NCBI GenBank assembly: GCA_964533965.1
Contig: CAZHNN010000003.1
Location: forward strand, 68,474 to 132,473
From: RGIG3178 sp964533965
GTDB lineage: Bacteria; Bacillota; Clostridia; Christensenellales; QAND01
Direction: 5' to 3'
DNA: 64,000 nucleotides
A program made the translations under genes and the position numbers. Positions within the stretch are counted from its first letter, which is position 1; each line of letters begins with the position of its first letter. The notes beneath the pieces were generated by a model. It was not told where the DNA came from. It saw nothing but the letters and a program-made list of their open reading frames with translations, and made no database searches. Positions 1 through 8,541 of this stretch are shown here, piece after piece.

Positions 1-1
1 G

Positions 2-592
2 GTTTGCTGCAATCAGAAGTCCTTTATGTGCAAGGCGCTGGACGACCGGGCGGGTTGCGCTATGATCATCGAATGCTTCGACCGGCTCAATGAGTTGAAA
101 CACCCCGGCACCGTCTACGGCGTCATGACCGTGCAGGAAGAGGTGGGCACAAGGGGCGCCGCCACCAGCGTTTCGGTGGTCAGGCCGGATGTTGCCATCG
201 TGCTGGACGTGACCATCGCGTTTGATACGCCAAACGTCACCGACGCTGAGGCCATCACGCGCACAAGCCTGGGCAAAGGGCCTGTGGTTGCGTTCTATGA
301 CGCAAGCATGATCCCGCATCTGGCGCTACGCGACCTTGTGGTTGATCTGGCAAAGAAGAACAACATCCCCTACCAGGTGGAGATCATGCCGGGCGGCGGC
401 ACGGACGCGGGCAGGATCCATCTGTTCCGGCAAGGCGTGCCATCCATCGTCATCGGCATCCCGGTGCGCTATATCCACGACCATATCGGCATTGCGCACA
501 TCGACGATTACAAGCAGAGCGTGGAGCTCATCATGGCTGTCATCCAGGCGCTGGATAAGAAAACGGTGGAAAATCTGAATCAGCTGGACTAA
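2..592 (+). CDS. M42 family metallopeptidase, C-terminal part (cut by window start)
   Basis: This is the C-terminal portion of an M42 (glutamyl aminopeptidase/endoglucanase-like) dinuclear metal peptidase, which trims N-terminal residues from peptides in the cytoplasm. The frame is open from base 2, so the true start lies outside the window. Visible family motifs are KALDDRAGC (metal-bridging Asp), VMTVQEEVGTRGA (catalytic Glu pair), VLDVTIAFDTP and PGGGTDAGRIH, followed by IPVRYIHDH near the end. About 196 residues are present of a usual 340-360. It stands apart from the next gene, which has its own promoter and riboswitch. The family is clear; the substrate is not. Confidence 0.9.
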   Translation, partial: VCCNQKSFMCKALDDRAGCAMIIECFDRLNELKHPGTVYGVMTVQEEVGTRGAATSVSVVRPDVAIVLDVTIAFDTPNVTDAEAITRTSLGKGPVVAFYDASMIPHLALRDLVVDLAKKNNIPYQVEIMPGGGTDAGRIHLFRQGVPSIVIGIPVRYIHDHIGIAHIDDYKQSVELIMAVIQALDKKTVENLNQLD

Positions 593-603
593 ACAAGAAG
601 TGT

Positions 604-632
604 TTGACATGCGCTATGTTGCATAGTATGAT
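604..632 (+). promoter_or_regulatory. Sigma-A type promoter for the riboswitch/P-type ATPase unit
   Basis: TTGACA at 604-609 and TATGAT at 627-632 are separated by exactly 17 bp. The spacer contains a dyad, CTATG-TTG-CATAG (614-626), which could be a repressor site. The promoter lies directly upstream of the riboswitch aptamer. Confidence 0.75.
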
Positions 633-666
633 AAACAAGATCTCTTTGCACTGCATAATCACTACA

Positions 667-789
667 GTACAATCTGAGCAGGCGATGAACCTTTCGTAAG
701 GTTTGTGGGGCTGGGCCGAGTCAATCGGCAGCAAATGTCGTTAACACACATTTGTGGGACAGAAGTGTTCCATTGATGTGTGTTTTTTT
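667..789 (+). promoter_or_regulatory. NiCo (czcD) metal riboswitch with terminator-type expression platform
   Basis: The conserved NiCo core is recognisable: GAGCAGGCGATGAACC (676-691), GGGGCTGGGCCGA (707-719) closing on TCGGCAGC, the helix AAATGT (733-738)/ACATTT (748-753), then TGGGACAG. Downstream, AACACACA (743-750) can pair with TGTGTGTT (777-784), followed by T7, forming an intrinsic terminator. The ACA segment at 748-750 is used by both the last aptamer helix and the terminator stem, so the two are mutually exclusive: metal binding should prevent termination. This class is described as sensing Ni2+/Co2+, with later work pointing to Fe2+. Confidence 0.85.
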
Positions 790-868
790 ATGGACATGTG
801 CGGGACACTACACAAAGACGGTGCAGTAAGGACGATCCTCACTATCTATTTGGGAGGTATCATTCATT

Positions 869-3379
869 ATGGACAATGCCAGCCATACGACTGACAGTGT
901 GCGTACTGCCAACGGGCATCCGGGTCTATCCACTGACGAGGTCAGGGAACGCCGCAAGCAGTTTGGGGAAAACCGTATACCGGAAGAAAAAAAGACTTCG
1001 GCATGGAAGCTGCTGTTCAATCAAATCAAGAGTCCGCTTATCTACATCATACTGGCCGCAGCCGCGGTATCGCTGATCATGGGCGAAATGAGCGACTTTT
1101 GCATCATCATGGTCGTGGTCGTGGCAGACGTGGTGCTGGGCTTCTTCCAGGAGTTCCAGGCGCAGCGGACCTATGTAGCCTTAAAAGGTCTGATCCATCC
1201 GACGACAACCGTCATACGCGACGGCCAGCGCGGGGAGGTAGAAGTCTGGGAGCTCGTACCGGGCGATCTGGTCGTTCTAAGCACGGGAGAGAAGGCGCCG
1301 GGGGACGGCACATTGATCGAATCCGTCAGGATCTCGATGGACGAATCGATCCTGACCGGTGAGAGCGAACCCGTGAACAAAAAGGAGCTATCAGGTCCTG
1401 TTAACGAAGGCATGCCGGCCGATAAGGCGCATGCCGTCTATATGGGTACAACCGTTGTAATGGGCAGGGGCATCATGCGGATCGACCGCACAGGCATCAA
1501 CACCGAGCTCGGGCAGATCGCAGCCAGCCTTTCGGAACAACAGGAGAACGACACGCCGTTCCAGATCCGCATCAAGTCTTTCAGCAGCCTTCTGACAAAG
1601 GTCGTGATCGGCTTCACCGTCCTGATCCTCACAGTTGGTCTTTTGATGGGGACAGGTTTCTGGGATATGATGCGCACCGCCATCGTGCTGGCGATCGCCG
1701 CGATCCCGGAAGGGCTTTTGATCGCCGTAACTGTCATCCTGGTGCTCGGGATGCGCAAGATATTAAAGCGCAAAGGCCTTGTAAAAAAGCTGCTGGCCGT
1801 GGAAACGCTTGGCTCGGTCACGGTGATCTGCACAGACAAAACCGGTACGCTGACAGAAGGGCGCATGAGGGTCATCTCCTCCGATTTGATCGATGCTGAC
1901 CGCAGCGTGGAAAACATGATCTTCTGCAACAACCTGGAAGGGCCGGTGGAAATCGCCCTGTGGCAGTTTGCCGAAGAGCGGCTGGGAGACCCGCAGGAAT
2001 TGGTCGCCAAATCGGAGCGGTTCGCCGAAGAGCTGTTCTCTTCCGAGACGAAATTCATGATCACGGGTGTGACAAAAGGCAGGTTCGAAAGCTCTCGCAT
2101 GTACTTTCTCAAGGGCGCGCCGGAAATCGTGTTGTCCATGTGCGACATGGATGAACCGACGCGGGCAAAGCTTCTGGGTGAAATAGACAGTTGTGCGGAC
2201 AAAGGCCAGAGGTGCCTTGGATTCGCCTACCGGAAGGAAGGTGAGCTCGAAGACCGGACGGGATATACGTGGACCGGCCTTGTGGGCATGGAAGACCCCA
2301 TCCGCGCAGATGTCATCGAATCGGTAAAGGCTGCCCAGCATGCCGGGATACAGGTCAAGATGATCACAGGCGATTATCGCAGAACTGCGGAACGGATCGC
2401 CGCCGGCATCGGAATCTTAACCGGTGAAGGGCGAACACTTGAAGGCGATGAGATCGACGCGTTGAGCGACGCCGAGCTTCAAAAGCGCGTCGCCCAGACC
2501 GATGTTTTTGCACGGATCCGCCCGCAGCAGAAATACCGTATCGTCAACGCCCTCAACGAAAACGGCGAGATCACCTCGATGATAGGCGACGGCGTCAACG
2601 ACGCCCCGGCACTAAAGCGCGCGGATATCGGCGTTGTTGTCGGGACCGCCACCGACGTGGCAAAGGAAACTGCCGATTTGATCCTGCTGGACAACGATTT
2701 CTCCACGGTGGTAGCAAGCATTGAGGAAGGCCGGGTCATCTTCGAGAACGTCAAAAAAGTAGTGGCCTACATGCTCTCCAACTCCTTTGCAGAGGTGCTG
2801 ACCATACTCGTGGCGATGGTGTTGAAATGGCCGGTTCCGCTGATGGTGGGACAGATCCTCTGGATCCATCTGATCTGCGACGGTCCGGCGGACATTATTT
2901 TGGGCTTTGAGCCCAAAGAGCGTGGCATCATGGATGAAAAGCCGAAGCCGATCAAGGAACCGATCCTCTCCGGCATAGGCCTCCTGTTGATCTGCGTGAT
3001 CAGCATATCCAGTGCGGTCTTCTCACTGCTGTCCTTCAACCACCTCTACATGGTCCATCAAAACGTCGCCGAAGGCCGCAGCATCGTTTTCCTGACGCTG
3101 GCGATCAACTCCATGATCTACATCTTCGCCTATCGGAGCCTGAGGCTGCCGCTGTTCAAAATGAACAAGCTCTCGGCCAATAAGCCGCTGGTCTGGTCGG
3201 TGCTGTTGGGACTGACGACGATTGCCATCGCTTTTTTGATCCCGGGGCTGCGCAACGTATTGGGACTGGTTTTGATGCCGTTTGGCGATTGGGCTATGGT
3301 GATCGGGTTTGCATTCGGACTGTTGGCATTCGTTGAGATCGCAAAAGCTATCGCCAACATAAGACGAAAGAACGGCTGA
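869..3379 (+). CDS. P-type cation-transporting ATPase (P2-like, probable metal exporter)
   Basis: An 836-residue P-type ATPase that couples ATP hydrolysis to cation movement across the membrane. An N-terminal cation-ATPase domain (about 15-70) is followed by LTGES in the actuator domain (about 160), IPEGLL in M4 (about 281), the phosphorylated Asp323 in CTDKTGTLT, KGAPE in the nucleotide domain (about 414) and GDGVNDAPALK (about 572). Four more membrane helices follow. There is no heavy-metal-binding N-terminal domain and no CPC motif, so it resembles Ca2+/SERCA-type pumps rather than the P1B metal pumps. The start follows GGGAGG. The NiCo riboswitch upstream argues for export of a transition metal (Ni2+, Co2+ or Fe2+) rather than Ca2+; this is inferred from regulation. 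Confidence 0.88.
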   Translation: MDNASHTTDSVRTANGHPGLSTDEVRERRKQFGENRIPEEKKTSAWKLLFNQIKSPLIYIILAAAAVSLIMGEMSDFCIIMVVVVADVVLGFFQEFQAQRTYVALKGLIHPTTTVIRDGQRGEVEVWELVPGDLVVLSTGEKAPGDGTLIESVRISMDESILTGESEPVNKKELSGPVNEGMPADKAHAVYMGTTVVMGRGIMRIDRTGINTELGQIAASLSEQQENDTPFQIRIKSFSSLLTKVVIGFTVLILTVGLLMGTGFWDMMRTAIVLAIAAIPEGLLIAVTVILVLGMRKILKRKGLVKKLLAVETLGSVTVICTDKTGTLTEGRMRVISSDLIDADRSVENMIFCNNLEGPVEIALWQFAEERLGDPQELVAKSERFAEELFSSETKFMITGVTKGRFESSRMYFLKGAPEIVLSMCDMDEPTRAKLLGEIDSCADKGQRCLGFAYRKEGELEDRTGYTWTGLVGMEDPIRADVIESVKAAQHAGIQVKMITGDYRRTAERIAAGIGILTGEGRTLEGDEIDALSDAELQKRVAQTDVFARIRPQQKYRIVNALNENGEITSMIGDGVNDAPALKRADIGVVVGTATDVAKETADLILLDNDFSTVVASIEEGRVIFENVKKVVAYMLSNSFAEVLTILVAMVLKWPVPLMVGQILWIHLICDGPADIILGFEPKERGIMDEKPKPIKEPILSGIGLLLICVISISSAVFSLLSFNHLYMVHQNVAEGRSIVFLTLAINSMIYIFAYRSLRLPLFKMNKLSANKPLVWSVLLGLTTIAIAFLIPGLRNVLGLVLMPFGDWAMVIGFAFGLLAFVEIAKAIANIRRKNG

Positions 3380-3412
3380 TGAAAAAACAAATACCGCGCA
3401 TGCGAAAAAAAT

Positions 3413-3446
3413 GGAAGCTCCCGTTCCTTGCGGGAGTTTCTTTTTT
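3413..3446 (+). terminator. Terminator after the P-type ATPase
   Basis: GAAGCTCCCG pairs with CGGGAGTTTC around a short TTCCTTG loop and runs into a T-tract. Confidence 0.8.
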
Positions 3447-3551
3447 CAAGCCGTTTTGCAAGGCAGTGCTTCCCGCGTCATGCCGGGGGACGCTCTGCAC
3501 CATTTTTGATGCGCGAGGTTTGTATACTGGTATCAGAAGGGGGCAAAGGGC

Positions 3552-4004
3552 ATGAAAAACGAATCCATGAGCAGGACGGCAGAACAATATGTTTACCGCA
3601 TCTACAACGAAACCAATACTCGCAGGGAGGTATCCGGCCTGGGTAAAGCCACCGTTATCACCGCATGCATTGCCACAGTACTGGGCTTGATCTATAGCAC
3701 GGCTGCAACGCTCATGGTCTTGGCCCTTCTTTTCGTCATCGCGGTGGCCGCATACATGGTGTATCGCGTATTCGAAGGCACAACCCGAGTACGGCAAAGC
3801 CGCGATAATGGCCGCAAGCGGAAATCTCTTGCCGCCATCACAGCGTATTGCGCATTTTCGGCAGTTCTTCTGTTGGTGTCAGCAGTAAACGGATTTATGA
3901 GTTTTGCGGAATTCTGGAAAACGTTTGGTCCGCAGATCCTGTTGTTGCCGGGTGTGCTCGTTCTCGTCTACGTCTGCAGCATCATGTCCGGCGAAGGCAG
4001 ATGA
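3552..4004 (+). CDS. Small integral membrane protein, unknown function
   Basis: 150 residues with four hydrophobic segments (about 33-53, 54-73, 96-112 and 125-144), a basic N-terminal tail and an Arg/Lys-rich loop (RQSRDNGRKRK) between helices 2 and 3. A purine-rich AAGGGGGCAAAGGGC precedes the ATG. No catalytic motif or family is recognised. It sits alone between terminators, convergent with nadC, so context gives no clue to its role. Confidence 0.65.
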   Translation: MKNESMSRTAEQYVYRIYNETNTRREVSGLGKATVITACIATVLGLIYSTAATLMVLALLFVIAVAAYMVYRVFEGTTRVRQSRDNGRKRKSLAAITAYCAFSAVLLLVSAVNGFMSFAEFWKTFGPQILLLPGVLVLVYVCSIMSGEGR

Positions 4005-4060
4005 TGCCCTGCCCGCCTGCGTGTATGTAATAAAGGAATGCCCCACCCTTTAAGAAAAAA

Positions 4061-4086
4061 AACTCCCGCAATGCGGGAGTTTTTGA
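4061..4086. terminator. Bidirectional terminator between the membrane protein gene and nadC
   Basis: ACTCCCGCA/TGCGGGAGT forms a tight hairpin with T-tracts on both strands, so it can end the plus-strand gene and the minus-strand nad operon. Confidence 0.8.
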
Positions 4087-4095
4087 GTTAATCGA

Positions 4096-4926
4096 TTACG
4101 AAAATCGCAGGCTGATGTCCATGGCACGTACGGTGTGTGTAAGCGCGCCTATGGAGATCAGATCCACGCCGGTATCCGCTACTTCCTTGAGGTCTTTTTC
4201 ACCCATATTGCCGGATGCCTCCACCATGGCGCGCCCGCCTATCATCTCGACGGCTTTTGCCATATCGGGGATGGACATGTTGTCCAGCATGATGACGTCT
4301 GCCTGGGCGCCAAGCGCTTCCTCGACCTGCTCGAACGACTCCACTTCGACCTCGATCTTGAGCATGTGAGGCGCATAGGAACGCGCGGCTTCCACAGCGG
4401 CTGCAATGGATCCGGCAGCCTTGATGTGGTTGTCCTTGATGAGTACCCCGTCGGACAGGTTGAAGCGGTGGTTGACGCCCCCGCCGACGCGCACGGCGTA
4501 TTTCTCAAATTCGCGCATCAGCGGCGTGGTCTTGCGGGTATCCGTGATGCGTGCGCTCGTGCCTTCCACTGCCTTGACAGCTTGGCGCGTGCGGGTCGCG
4601 ATCCCGCTCATGTGCTGCAGCAGATTGATCGCGGTGCGCTCTCCGGTCAATATGCTTTGTGACGGGCCTTCCACGGTCGCAATGACGCTGCCCTTGCAGA
4701 CGTACGATCCGTCCTTGACCAGCGGGATCACCTTGACGCGTTCGTCTAGGATCGCAAACACGCGGATGAAGACCGGAAGGCCGCAGATGACGCCATCTTC
4801 CTTGGCGATGAGCCTCGCCGACGAGGAATTGCCCTTGGGCACAACCGCCTGCGTTGTCACATCGCCGGACCCTAAGTCCTCCATCAGCGCTTTTTCGATG
4901 AACTCATCCAGATTCAGACAATTCAT
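4096..4926 (-). CDS. nadC: Nicotinate-nucleotide diphosphorylase (carboxylating), quinolinate phosphoribosyltransferase
   Basis: NadC converts quinolinate and PRPP to nicotinic acid mononucleotide, CO2 and PPi, the last step of de novo pyridine ring synthesis. At 276 residues it has family length. Recognisable segments are SGDVTT (about 20-25), LTGERTAINLLQHMSG (about 93-108), RITDTRKTTPLMRE, the basic GGGVNHRFNLSD substrate region, VEVESFEQ, IMLDNM and VEASGNM near the end. It begins 3 nt after nadB stops and is the last gene of the nadA-nadB-nadC operon. Confidence 0.97.
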   Translation of the reverse strand: MNCLNLDEFIEKALMEDLGSGDVTTQAVVPKGNSSSARLIAKEDGVICGLPVFIRVFAILDERVKVIPLVKDGSYVCKGSVIATVEGPSQSILTGERTAINLLQHMSGIATRTRQAVKAVEGTSARITDTRKTTPLMREFEKYAVRVGGGVNHRFNLSDGVLIKDNHIKAAGSIAAAVEAARSYAPHMLKIEVEVESFEQVEEALGAQADVIMLDNMSIPDMAKAVEMIGGRAMVEASGNMGEKDLKEVADTGVDLISIGALTHTVRAMDISLRFS

Positions 4927-4929
4927 TTT

Positions 4930-6489
4930 TTACTGTCCCCCCATATCGTCGTTGCGGTAATGGGCACCGACGCTGTGTTTGCGCGCCCTGGCTGCCGTTA
5001 AAATTTCGCTGGCGACGGACGCAATATTGAATGTTTCAATTGCTTTCTTGTCGAGAAGCTCCGCACCGTTGAGGACATCGTGCAGCTGGCCGATGCGTTC
5101 AGCCGCCTCCTGCATGGATTTCTCCTCTCGGATGATGCCGCATTTTCTGGTCATTACATCGCGCATTTCGGTGATGAACGTATCGAGGTCAAACTCTTCC
5201 GCGAAGATGTCGCTCTTGTTCTGCACATAGTCGTTTTCGTCTCCGAAGCTGTCGATGTTGTCGTTGATGTCCTGCGCGCAGCGCTTGCCGAACACCAGGC
5301 ACTCCAGAAGCGAATTGGAAGCAAGCCTGTTTGCGCCGTGCACGCCGGTGCGCGCCGTTTCGCCGCAAGCATACAGACCGTTGAGGTTGGTGCGTGCGTG
5401 AAGGTCTGTCTTGACGCCGCCCATGAAATAATGATGCACAGGGATGACGGGGATCCAATTTATCGCGATGTCAATGCCGCGGCGCATGCATTCCCCGTAG
5501 ATGGTTGGAAAATGCGACTGCAACTCCGCACGGGGTATCGAAGTGGAATCTAAGTAGACGTGCGGCAGGTTCTTCTGCATCATCTCGTGGATGATCGCCC
5601 TTGAGACGATGTCGCGCGGTGCCAAATCCGCCATCGGATGTTTGCCCTGCATGAACGCCTCGCGGTTGCGGTTGCGCAAAATAGCGCCCTCGCCGCGCAG
5701 CGCTTCGGAGATGAGAAAATAGCGCCCGGTGTTGTCCGGATGCAGCAGCCCTGTCGGATGGAACTGGACAAACTCCATGTCTTCCACAACAACGTCGGCG
5801 CGGGTTGCCGCGGCGATCCCGTCGCCCGTGGCGCTTGCTGCGTTGGTGGAGTTCCGGTACACCCGGCCGATGCCGCCGGTTGCAAGCACCACACGCTGAC
5901 ATTGGATATGGATGGTTTTACCGGTTTCATCCATTACCAATATGCCGACAACGCCGTTTTCGTTTTTCAATATATCCGAGAGCAGCATGTTGTGTATGAT
6001 GCGTATGTTCTTTTGCTCTGACGCCACGGCGTACAGTTGCCGTGTAAGGTGCAATCCGGAAGCGTCGCCGCCGATGTGTACGATGCGGAATTCACTGTGG
6101 CCACCTTCGCGTCCCAAGGATATGAGACCGTTTTTTCGGTCGAACGGCACGCCAAACTCGATGCAGTCGCGAATGCAGTCCTCGCCTTCGTCCACCAGTA
6201 CACGGACGGCTTGCTTGTCGCAAAGCCCCGCGCCAGCCACCAGCGTATCCTCATAGTGCTTGTCCGTCGAATCCCCGATGCTCTGCCCGAGGACCACGGC
6301 AATACCGCCCTGCGCGTACATGGAGTTGCATATCTCGGGGCCCATCTTGTTGAGCACGATGCAATCGAGTCTTGGGTCTAGGTGTAACGCGGTGAAAAGC
6401 CCTGCCGCCCCGCTGCCCACGATGGCGACATCGGTTTTGATGGACTCGATGTCCTCCAATTTCCCTGAAAAGATAAAGCGTCTTGACAT
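4930..6489 (-). CDS. nadB: L-aspartate oxidase
   Basis: A 519-residue flavoprotein that oxidises L-aspartate to iminoaspartate for quinolinate synthesis. The N-terminal FAD-binding signature VAIVGSGAAGLFTALHL (about 22-38) is followed by YAQGGIAVVLG, LVATGGIGRVYRNSTN, the substrate-site FVQFHPTGL, and YFMGGVKTDLHARTNLNGLYACGE with HGANRLASNSLLEC. A C-terminal helical region follows, as in succinate dehydrogenase-type family members. AAGGAG precedes the ATG. It lies 15 nt after nadA and 3 nt before nadC. Confidence 0.97.
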   Translation of the reverse strand: MSRRFIFSGKLEDIESIKTDVAIVGSGAAGLFTALHLDPRLDCIVLNKMGPEICNSMYAQGGIAVVLGQSIGDSTDKHYEDTLVAGAGLCDKQAVRVLVDEGEDCIRDCIEFGVPFDRKNGLISLGREGGHSEFRIVHIGGDASGLHLTRQLYAVASEQKNIRIIHNMLLSDILKNENGVVGILVMDETGKTIHIQCQRVVLATGGIGRVYRNSTNAASATGDGIAAATRADVVVEDMEFVQFHPTGLLHPDNTGRYFLISEALRGEGAILRNRNREAFMQGKHPMADLAPRDIVSRAIIHEMMQKNLPHVYLDSTSIPRAELQSHFPTIYGECMRRGIDIAINWIPVIPVHHYFMGGVKTDLHARTNLNGLYACGETARTGVHGANRLASNSLLECLVFGKRCAQDINDNIDSFGDENDYVQNKSDIFAEEFDLDTFITEMRDVMTRKCGIIREEKSMQEAAERIGQLHDVLNGAELLDKKAIETFNIASVASEILTAARARKHSVGAHYRNDDMGGQ

Positions 6490-6504
6490 TTTTCTCCTTA
6501 GTGC

Positions 6505-7407
6505 CTATATGGCCAGCATGCGCTCCACGCTGTTGGATGCTTTTCGGATGATCTCAGGCGAGAGGACCATCTCGTACTGCATCAACTCCAGCGATTGCAG
6601 CAGGCTGTTGATCGAAGTTTTCTTCATATTCGGGCATACAAGCCCGGTCCGAAGCGCGACGTATTCCTTTTCGGGACACAGCTGTTTGAGACGGTACAAC
6701 ACGCCGCTCTCGGTACCGATCAGGAATTTCTTCTCTTCCCCTTTTATCGCGCGGTCGATGATCTGCGCCGTGCTCCCCACGAAATCCGCAAGGTCGATGA
6801 CCTCGGGCACGCATTCGGGATGCACCAGGATCGGCACGCCGGGGTTTTGCGCGCGCGCTGCGGCAACGTCGGCGGCAATGATCTTCTGGTGTGTCGGGCA
6901 AAAGCCGGGATGCAATATGAAGGTCTTGTCCGGGCAGAACCTTGCGACATAGCGCGCCAGGTTCTGGTCGGGCACAAAGATGATCTCCTTATTGGGCAGC
7001 GACTGCACTACACGCACGGCATTGCTGGACGTGCAACTGATGTCGCTTTCCGCCTTGACGTCTGCGCTGGAGTTGACATAGCATACGACGGCGGCTTCCG
7101 GATGCTCCTGTTTAAGGCGAATCACGTCCGCGCGGGTCACCATATCCGCCATGGGGCAGCCTGCTGCGCGTTCGGGCAGCAGCACCGTTTTCGCCGGGTT
7201 TAGGATCTTGGCTGTTTCCGCCATGAACCACACGCCGCAGAAGACGATGACGTCAGCGTCGGTCTGTTTGGCCTTACGGGCCAGTTCCAAAGAGTCTCCC
7301 ACAAAATCTGCCACATCCTGAATCTCTGGCATCTGATACAGATGCGCCAGAATGACGGCGTTGTTTTGCTCTTTGAGCTCCAGGATACGATCTACAATAT
7401 CCGACAT
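6505..7407 (-). CDS. nadA: Quinolinate synthase A, [4Fe-4S] enzyme
   Basis: NadA condenses iminoaspartate with dihydroxyacetone phosphate to give quinolinate, using a [4Fe-4S] cluster. The start chosen is the ATG at 7407 (MSDIVDRILEL), because AAGGAG lies 7 nt upstream; an in-frame ATG ten codons earlier has no ribosome site. The resulting 300-residue protein has family length. Motifs include LAHLYQMPEIQDVADFVGDS, CGVWFMAETAKIL, CYVNSSADVKA, CTSSNA, HPGFCPTH, HPEC and VCPNMKKTS, giving the three conserved cluster cysteines. It heads the nadABC operon, so precursor supply and ring closure are co-expressed. Confidence 0.96.
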   Translation of the reverse strand: MSDIVDRILELKEQNNAVILAHLYQMPEIQDVADFVGDSLELARKAKQTDADVIVFCGVWFMAETAKILNPAKTVLLPERAAGCPMADMVTRADVIRLKQEHPEAAVVCYVNSSADVKAESDISCTSSNAVRVVQSLPNKEIIFVPDQNLARYVARFCPDKTFILHPGFCPTHQKIIAADVAAARAQNPGVPILVHPECVPEVIDLADFVGSTAQIIDRAIKGEEKKFLIGTESGVLYRLKQLCPEKEYVALRTGLVCPNMKKTSINSLLQSLELMQYEMVLSPEIIRKASNSVERMLAI

Positions 7408-7498
7408 TTTCTTCTCCTTGAACAGTTCAAATTTCAAGCGCTCAAACGCTTTGTATACGGTTAATACGGATAAAATCCGCCGCAGGGGAATCAGTCAA

Positions 7499-7527
7499 AT
7501 AATAATACAGGCATTTGCGTTTTGCAA
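7499..7527 (-). promoter_or_regulatory. Candidate promoter for nadABC
   Basis: On the minus strand, TTGCAA (7522-7527) and TATTAT (7499-7504) are 17 bp apart. Closer to the gene there is an inverted repeat CGGAT-AAA-ATCCG (around 7468-7480) that could be an operator. No known NAD repressor site was recognised. Confidence 0.5.
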
Positions 7528-7548
7528 CAGTCTGCTACGGTTGCGTGT

Positions 7549-8217
7549 TTATGTACTCTTAGCCGGCAGAACCGCTTTTACGATTGTCACTGCGTCTGCC
7601 GAAAACAGACGGACATACGCTTCGATATCGTCTAGGTGAGCTATGATGAGCTCCTCCTCGATGCCCTTGGGCGCGTAAACGGTAAAAAGCGCGTTTTGGG
7701 TGTTGCTGTCTATGAAGCTTCTGTTGTCCGGCCCGCGCAGTATGCTTGAGAGAACGGATACGCAATCCAAGATCATTGCGTCACCCGGCACTGTCTTGGT
7801 CTCTTTGCCGCCCAAGGCAGTATAGCTTTCCTCTCCCGTGGCGGCTTTTATGCAAAGCGGCAACGTAAGCTTTTTCATATCGTGCCCTGCGGTCAGCAGC
7901 ATGTTCTTCAGTTCCGCCATGAACATGCACTCCACAAGTGGGATGCCCGCGGGAATGTCCCTGCCGCCCACAACGGTTTCAAGCTGCGAGAGAACGTGGT
8001 AGGTATAGCCAAAACGCTTATAGTATGCCACATAGCAGTCGATGGGAGGCATCGATTTGAGTGTTTGCCGTTCAACGCCTTTGTACCGCTGCCGGAGCAA
8101 CTCCAGAAGTGCTGCCTTTTCACGCGAAAAAGTCTCCGAAGGAGCTTGGCTCACATTATACAAAACCAACACACCTAGCGCGCAATCGGTTTGATTGGAG
8201 GCGAACAGATTATCCAT
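7549..8217 (-). CDS. B3/B4 tRNA-binding domain protein (PheRS beta-like stand-alone domain)
   Basis: A 222-residue protein resembling the free-standing B3/B4 domain of phenylalanyl-tRNA synthetase beta subunits. Visible features are RQTLKSMPPIDCYVAYYKRFG, the central GIPLVECMFMAEL segment (family pattern PLVDxxN), KAATGEESYTALGG, and a C-terminal half with PDNRSFIDSNTQNALFTVYAP. Such proteins are generally annotated as B3/4-domain proteins and may take part in tRNA or amino-acid quality control; the role here is inferred. The start at 8217 (MDNLFAS) is chosen because GAGGAGGG precedes it; an earlier in-frame ATG has no ribosome site. Confidence 0.65.
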   Translation of the reverse strand: MDNLFASNQTDCALGVLVLYNVSQAPSETFSREKAALLELLRQRYKGVERQTLKSMPPIDCYVAYYKRFGYTYHVLSQLETVVGGRDIPAGIPLVECMFMAELKNMLLTAGHDMKKLTLPLCIKAATGEESYTALGGKETKTVPGDAMILDCVSVLSSILRGPDNRSFIDSNTQNALFTVYAPKGIEEELIIAHLDDIEAYVRLFSADAVTIVKAVLPAKST

Positions 8218-8268
8218 GGAAAACCCTCCTCTTTTTGAACAAAACAACACTTCGGCGTGATTCACTCT

Positions 8269-8298
8269 ATCATATCAGTGTTAATTTGCAAGCGGCAA
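8269..8298 (-). promoter_or_regulatory. Candidate promoter for the B3/B4 gene
   Basis: Minus-strand TTGCCG (8293-8298) and TATGAT (8269-8274) with an 18 bp spacer lie about 50 nt upstream of the start codon. Confidence 0.45.
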
Positions 8299-8541
8299 CA
8301 CGGCGTGTTTCCAGATTTAACCACAGGGATGCAACGTATCCTTTTTCCATTTTTGTGCATATTGATGGTAGCACCGAACGCTTCTGCGGTACGGTGTTTG
8401 CGGAAGGGATTTCGCCACCGTAGAAGCTTCGCAGTGCAGCTTGAAGTGGAGGGGTCCCTTCTTGTATTGCTTGGCGTTCGGCATATATAAGGGCTTCCCG
8501 ACGGGAAGCCCTTTTTGCGCTTTCTTATGGATACAGGGGTG
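8299..8541. other. Intergenic stretch with an orphan plus-strand terminator
   Basis: No gene is supported here. A strong hairpin AAGGGCTTCCC-GA-CGGGAAGCCCTT (about 8487-8512) followed by Ts is best oriented for the plus strand, although no plus-strand gene ends nearby. On the minus strand it lacks a T-run but could still mark the end of the LuxR-type gene. A small plus-strand RNA from about 8300 to 8515 is possible. Confidence 0.4.

Noticed and set aside
1763..2341. Long antisense frames inside the P-type ATPase, nadB, AOR and xanthine dehydrogenase genes
   Set aside because: Shadows of high-GC coding sequence without their own ribosome sites or family features.
8420..8520. T-box leader
   Set aside because: GGGGTCCC looked suggestive, but there is no specifier loop or T-box core and no aminoacyl-tRNA or amino-acid gene downstream on that strand.
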